Source: Pholis gunnellus
Lineage: Eukaryota; Chordata; Actinopteri; Perciformes; Pholidae
Direction of reading: 5' to 3'
DNA length: 64,000 nt
Assembly: GCA_910591455.2 (NCBI GenBank)
Contig: OU342809.1
Location: 8,243,968-8,307,967 of the forward strand
Part shown: positions 59,325-64,000 of the stretch, piece after piece
Position numbering within the stretch: the first letter of the stretch is position 1
Layout: every line of letters starts with the position of its first letter
The notes under the pieces: model-generated
The model's database searches: none
The model's input: only the letters and a program-made list of their open reading frames with translations
What the model was told of the DNA's origin: nothing
Program-made: the position numbers and the translations under genes

Positions 59325-59362
<38 letters not shown>
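59325..59362. repeat. (TG)n microsatellite
   Basis: About 18 TG units. Confidence 0.95.
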
Positions 59363-59365
<3 letters not shown>

Positions 59366-59739
59366 GGGGTCCTTAACAGTAGTGAGCAAGTAAGAAGGCC
59401 CCGTCTCATCCTGCTCGCCTGATTGCAGACTGCTGTGACACAGCGAGACGGGACGGCTCAGTGCCAGCTCTCCTGACCCCACCCCAGAGATCACCTCCAG
59501 CCAATCAGTGCTCTCATCAGCCGCTGGGAGAGACAATCAGAGGGAACGACACCGCAGGTAAACATGAAGAGGCAGGGGGAAAAGGCGTAGGGGGGGAAAA
59601 ACAGCATGAAATTAAGTATTTGAACGAGAGTAGGAATAGAGAGGTAATCAAAAAAGGAGAAAATGAGAGACTGGGAGAGAATCTCATTTAGCCGAATAGA
59701 TTATTGTACAAATATGCATCTAACTAGGGGGTCAATTGA
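59363..59739. other. non-coding, nothing firm
   Basis: Unique sequence; 59460-59560 is possibly constrained (cagccaatcagtgctctcat). The rest is purine-rich. Confidence 0.35.
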
Positions 59740-60260
59740 AAATCAAGAAGGAACACCAAAACAAACCAGACAAAAAGCTCACTTGCCATAAAATGCTAGC
59801 AGATGGGTTTGCAGTATTGGAAAATGAAAGCAATCTAATCCTCATTTTAAGATCCTGGTCACTCTCCCATTCATGGAGTACCGCAGCCAAGGAAAACCAG
59901 CTGGATATTGCTGCTGTACCAGTCTCCTCAGCCATGGCAACACAAAGTAATCAACTCCATATCTTCTAACCTTCCCGCTCATCCACCCACCCGGCACCAT
60001 CACACACTCCTTCCCCTGCCTGGTAACACCACAGATAGGTCTCCTCCATGGCAACCCCTAGCAATCTAATTTATACGTAATGACAGCCACCCTCCAAGCC
60101 GCCCTACTCGCTCATGAAAATGAGATTTGAAATTAAAACGAATAACAGGCAGGTGGACCGTGGTTGCAGATTCTGCAATTTTGCATGGAGATTATTTCAA
60201 CAAAGTCAATAAAAACTCTTTATTGTCTCCTCTTTTTCTCTCATTACACTAAAGGTTTGG
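59740..60260. promoter_or_regulatory. candidate conserved non-coding element with repeated CCATGGCAAC
   Basis: A 520-bp unique block. CCATGGCAAC occurs twice (59932-59941 and 60046-60055), with ggtaac at 60022-60027 and ctagcaatctaattt just after. GTTGCCATGG is the half-site of the RFX X-box. Homeodomain-like taatttatacgtaatgac and cattttgcat-like words follow. No repeat signature and no domain in the frames. Enhancer-like by texture. Confidence 0.4.
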
Positions 60261-60556
60261 CCGCTTCAGACTTTGAAACAATGCTGACCAAGCACTGACC
60301 AAAAAAAAAGTGCCCATGGATAAAGTTGTTGGGAATTACTCGCTGAGCATTCTACACAACACAACTTGGTACATTCCAGCACTTCTGTGTGCCAAATCAA
60401 TGCAGTTGTGCTTAACAGATAAAGTTGAATCGACTACTATTGTCATCCTTTCTGCAAACTGATTTCCTAAACCTGAAGATGTTTTAGTATTGAGAATGAC
60501 TTCTTCATGACTCATCGGTGTCCAGGCTACGGTCACTCTGTAACATAAAATGTGGT
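60261..60556. other. non-coding, nothing recognised
   Basis: AT-rich unique sequence with an A9 run at 60301-60309. Confidence 0.4.
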
Positions 60557-60577
60557 CTGTGTGTGTGTGTGTGTGTG
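60557..60577. repeat. (TG)n microsatellite
   Basis: Ten TG units. Confidence 0.9.
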
Positions 60578-62179
60578 CGTTTAAAAGAAGTGACGCTGAA
60601 AGAAATTGAAGGCTGGCTGAAGCACATCGTCTCTGACTCGACTCCAGTCGGCATCGGCCGCTAGATTAAGCACAAGCCCCGCTATTGGCCAGCCCAAATG
60701 GTGTTCATTAAAGTTGTTCTGGCTCATGTTTTGTTGTCGGTAGATGGTCCAAAACGAAAACAAATCTGGAAGTTTTCGTCTTAACGGGCTCTCAGCTAAA
60801 GACAAACCGGCATCGGCTCCCTCTCGGGGAGTAAAATACGGACTCACTGAGTCTTATTCAACTTGTAATAGGAAGCTGCAAAGCCTTGTACATGCGGTAA
60901 TACAATAATATATACAGAATGCAATTACACGTTGGACACATACTGTGTTGATTTCTGTCATTTGAAGAGCACCTTTCAAAGTCATTTTTAAAGCACCATT
61001 CACACTACATAATGATGCATATTTCCAGTGTAGCCTCCAGAGGACAAAGCACTTGTTATTTGCAGTCTCTTACATCGAATAACTCCAAGTGACAGTATCC
61101 CTGTTACAGACCTTCACTACACGGCCTCCCATCCATAAACATAAAGGGCAAACCAATGACATTTCCATTGCCGACAAGTGTTATTTCTCCAAGGACTCAA
61201 AAATAATACGATCCCTTCTTAAATTAAATCTAACGTTTCCTTGTGTCACTTCTGTCAGGGCGGAGAGGGGAGGGGGGGTATCCTCGAATGCAACACGGCC
61301 TGGTCGCCATCTCAGGTTAGGCCTCGGACTCCCGATAACGCAGCTAATTGAAGGGTAGTTTGTGACAGAGCGCAGGAAGATCTGATGGCTCGGAAAATGA
61401 AGTGACAGGACATGTGCATCCGTGACGAGGCGGAACGTTTTTAGGGAAAATTGGAAGATTTAAAAAATGGGATGGTACTTTTTTTTTTCTTTTTCTCTCA
61501 CATGGAATGAGATGAAAAAGGGGTTGACAGAATCATTCTTTACATTGATTTCAGAGGACATGGAAAAGGAATGGCTTCCATCAGTGGTACTGAGGGCGAA
61601 CAAAGACTTCTCAGCTGCGGTGCCTACGAGCAGAGATAAATGTTTGACTGAAGGCTATTCTCCTAGCTGTGGGATCCTAATGATCTGCAGCCGTCACACT
61701 CCCATATCTCTTGTGGTACATGAGGCCCTGTGACATACTCGACGCTCTGGTCCATCGGTCAGAGCACAGCCATATGTTGTGGGTCCACCATTTCTCTGCA
61801 GGTCACAATTACGGCGCCCCACAAAAAAAATAAACTAAATAAATTGTGGCGTTTTTTGCAAACAGCTCTGCACAACAGATTGATTATACAACGGTTCAGA
61901 CTGTTTAATGATGGCGGATTGTTGGAGCCTCGGACTGGGCGAGATACTATCAACATTAATATAGCAATTTATCGAACCAAAGAGGATTAATTAGGTTTAT
62001 CTTTTAATCCCCAAATGGAACTGTGTGCATGCCCCTAAAAGGAGCGCGAGCAACAAACTCCTGGGCTCCCAGTTCTGTCAATAACAAGGAGGGTTAGCTC
62101 TCTGTCAAACAGCGTACAATGAAATTATCTCTTAATGTCAATGTCTAACTATGAACACCCTTGCCCTCTCTTAGCTCTA
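60578..62179. other. non-coding; conserved-looking 60600-60850 and 61080-61360
   Basis: Unique blocks with words such as 'gctattggccagcccaaatg' and 'ttcattaaagttgttctggc'. No exon is supported. T-rich run at 61478-61494. Confidence 0.3.
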
Positions 62180-62740
62180 TAAATGAGCAGCAAGCCACTG
62201 CTGCCGAGCCAACTAGCTGAAGAGTGAACCTCCATTAGACTCGCAATTACTGCCATCCCCCGTTAAAAATGAAGAAGAAATGGCCCCCGTCTCAGCCGCA
62301 GAAATCAAATGAAATACAAATATGAGCTTTAACGGTAACCTTCGGCCACAGCATCCTTATTAGCGCTGCATTCACTCTCCTCTCTTTCCACATAATACCG
62401 CTAGAGCCGGCAACCAAACGATGCCAATCATTAAAAACATATCCATCTCAATTATGCAGTGCATTAGGACCATCGCACGTGAGCTATTTTGTACGAGTAC
62501 GTCTCCATTCAGACTTATGACTAAACCTGGCACCGTAGTGTAATGATCCACACACTCTACAGATGGTAAATGGGCATGCACTACCACTGATTGCCTAATT
62601 AAAAAGAATTCTAACATAACATCCATATTATTTTCCATTATTTTGCTTCCATGCAGCTAAGCATGCACAACAGCATCAATACAATCATGATAACCCACTG
62701 ATTCTTCAGCAGCGTAAGGAGAGGGTCTCTAACAGCTTCA
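62180..62740. promoter_or_regulatory. candidate conserved non-coding element
   Basis: A 560-bp unique AT-rich block dense in regulatory-like words ('actcgcaattactgccatcc', 'ccttattagcgctgcattc', 'gatgccaatcattaaaaaca', 'ttgcctaattaaaaagaatt'). There is no repeat signature and no domain in the overlapping frame. Texture only. Confidence 0.35.
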
Positions 62741-64000
62741 ATTTGTTTGCATTGGCAGGCTGTTAAGGAAATTGACTGAACTAGTACTCTCCCAGCAGTG
62801 TGCAAAGACAACTGCAGCTACAAACTTTAGAGTAACTTCCTGGCATGTCAAGGTTAACTTCAGTGCCTGTCTGTCCAGCTTCTCCCTGGCTACCCGCTCC
62901 CATTGATTTTGATTAGTCACTGTCCCCCCCCCCAGTTGGCTACAGGGGAACGTTGGTAATGACAGCCCCTCAGATGTCTTCATGTCAGCGACAGAGCCAT
63001 CCGTCAGCCTGCAGTACTGTGAAAAAGTGGCTGACGTGCCACCTCTGTGTCTGATGGATGGAGCCCGTCTCTGTACTGCCAACCTCTTTTATCTGCTGAG
63101 GCAGGCCAATCCCTCTGGATCCGTTTATAATCATCTAGACCCCTTCTGATCCTCGGCGAGAGCCCCCAACTCCACATCTATTCATGCTAAATGTCAGATA
63201 AGAAATTGTTTGTGTAATATATAGCCCGTGTATGGGGAGCTCTTTTTGAAAAATTACAGGTCTTCAACCCAGTTTAGTGTATTTCTCTGCCCTTTATTTG
63301 ATTGATTTGATTGCTTATTTAACCTTGATAGAGGCGGCACAGCGATAGTGGGCAAGAAGAGACTGAAAATAGACTTGCTACTGTTGGTGACCAGTTTGAC
63401 ATATAGTAGCGAGAGGAGGGGCAGGGAGTGCGTGGGAGATATGACATCATGGGTGCTAATGTGTCGTCTTGAGGTGCAATATGAGTTCAAAACACTCCTC
63501 AAAAAGGCAGAGCATTTATCAGAAAAATGCACTTTGCTTAACACATTCCAGTATCAACTACCAAGCATTTATACACACCGAGATGCCAACCCCCCTATTG
63601 TGTTTGTGATTACCTTTGCTTCAATTTCCTGTGATAACACAATGTGGTAATACATCTGGAGACATTGCAAGCTGTGAGCAGTGGGAATGGAGATTAGCGC
63701 ATGCATGTCCCTGCAGGACCTTATCTAATTTTAGATCCAGCAGGTGCCTTTTGGTCTTTGGTGATCTAAACCTCCAGCACCTGAAGGAACAGTAGGAGGC
63801 CTGCTCTGGCGGAAATACCATGACTACCACTGGTGATACTGGAATTAAGCAGCTACAGATGAATGAAGTGGGAGGAAGTCGACCCCAACACCAATTCACA
63901 TATTTTTTCCATCCTTTGCATTAATTCATGTTGGTTATAGCTGTGCTGGCGGCGTGGCAATAAATCTGTCGACCGTTGCCAGGAAATGTGGTACAGACAC
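62741..64000. other. non-coding; conserved-looking 63080-63260 and 63650-63900
   Basis: Unique sequence to the window end. A C9 run lies at 62925-62934. No exon or RNA gene is recognised. Confidence 0.3.

Noticed and set aside
23641..64000. RING or zinc-finger exons of full-length pdzrn
   Set aside because: No cysteine/histidine pattern or PDZ half-domain seen in minus-strand frames.
1..64000. CRISPR array, prokaryotic operon or phage
   Set aside because: Repeats are dinucleotide arrays and dispersed transposons, there are no spaced direct repeats, and coding density is far too low for a prokaryote.

Overview
This window is vertebrate nuclear DNA, most likely from a percomorph teleost fish. 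It has no long reading frames, dense (CA)n/(TG)n microsatellites, and several interspersed repeats that I recognise as common in spiny-rayed fish genomes: a tRNA-derived SINE, hAT-type MITEs with 8-bp target duplications, a long-TIR foldback MITE, and LINE fragments. Species cannot be told from the sequence alone.

Almost all of the 64 kb is non-coding. The one coding segment I can support is a 69-nt minus-strand first exon at 22870-22938. It encodes a peptide beginning MGCNLC, has a strong Kozak start, an upstream in-frame stop and a perfect CAG|GTGAGC donor. I recognise it as the alternative first exon of the short (RING-less) isoform of a PDZRN-family gene (pdzrn3/pdzrn4, also called LNX3/LNX4). 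A CpG-richer block at 22939-23640 is its likely alternative promoter and 5' leader. The rest of the gene would be downstream on the minus strand (below 22870, with no further exon recognised) and upstream (above 23640, the full-length isoform exons, none recognised). The window therefore reads as large intronic and/or intergenic DNA around an internal promoter.

Layout: 1-22.8 kb is intron-like DNA with a SINE (71-251), a MITE (2741-3064), a teleost repeat carrying a CTCF-like core (5485-6030), LINE remnants (11600-11830, 17393-17530) and many microsatellites. 22.75-23.64 kb holds the exon and promoter. 23.7-24.6 kb is a repeat island (hAT MITE plus a second hAT-like repeat). 24.6-44 kb alternates unique blocks that look like conserved non-coding elements with repeats. 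44.2-53 kb is again repeat-rich. 53-64 kb is mostly unique, with regulatory-looking blocks at 55.5-56.3, 59.7-60.3 and 62.2-62.7 kb, interrupted by a hAT MITE with perfect target duplications (58108-58353).

Calls of conserved-looking blocks rest on texture only (dense homeodomain-, SOX-, octamer- and X-box-like words, no repeat signature) and need alignment to other fish. I found no bacterial, phage, CRISPR or organellar feature, and no evidence of an unknown biological system. The most interesting points are the predicted membrane-anchoring N-terminus of the short PDZRN isoform and the motif-bearing transposons.
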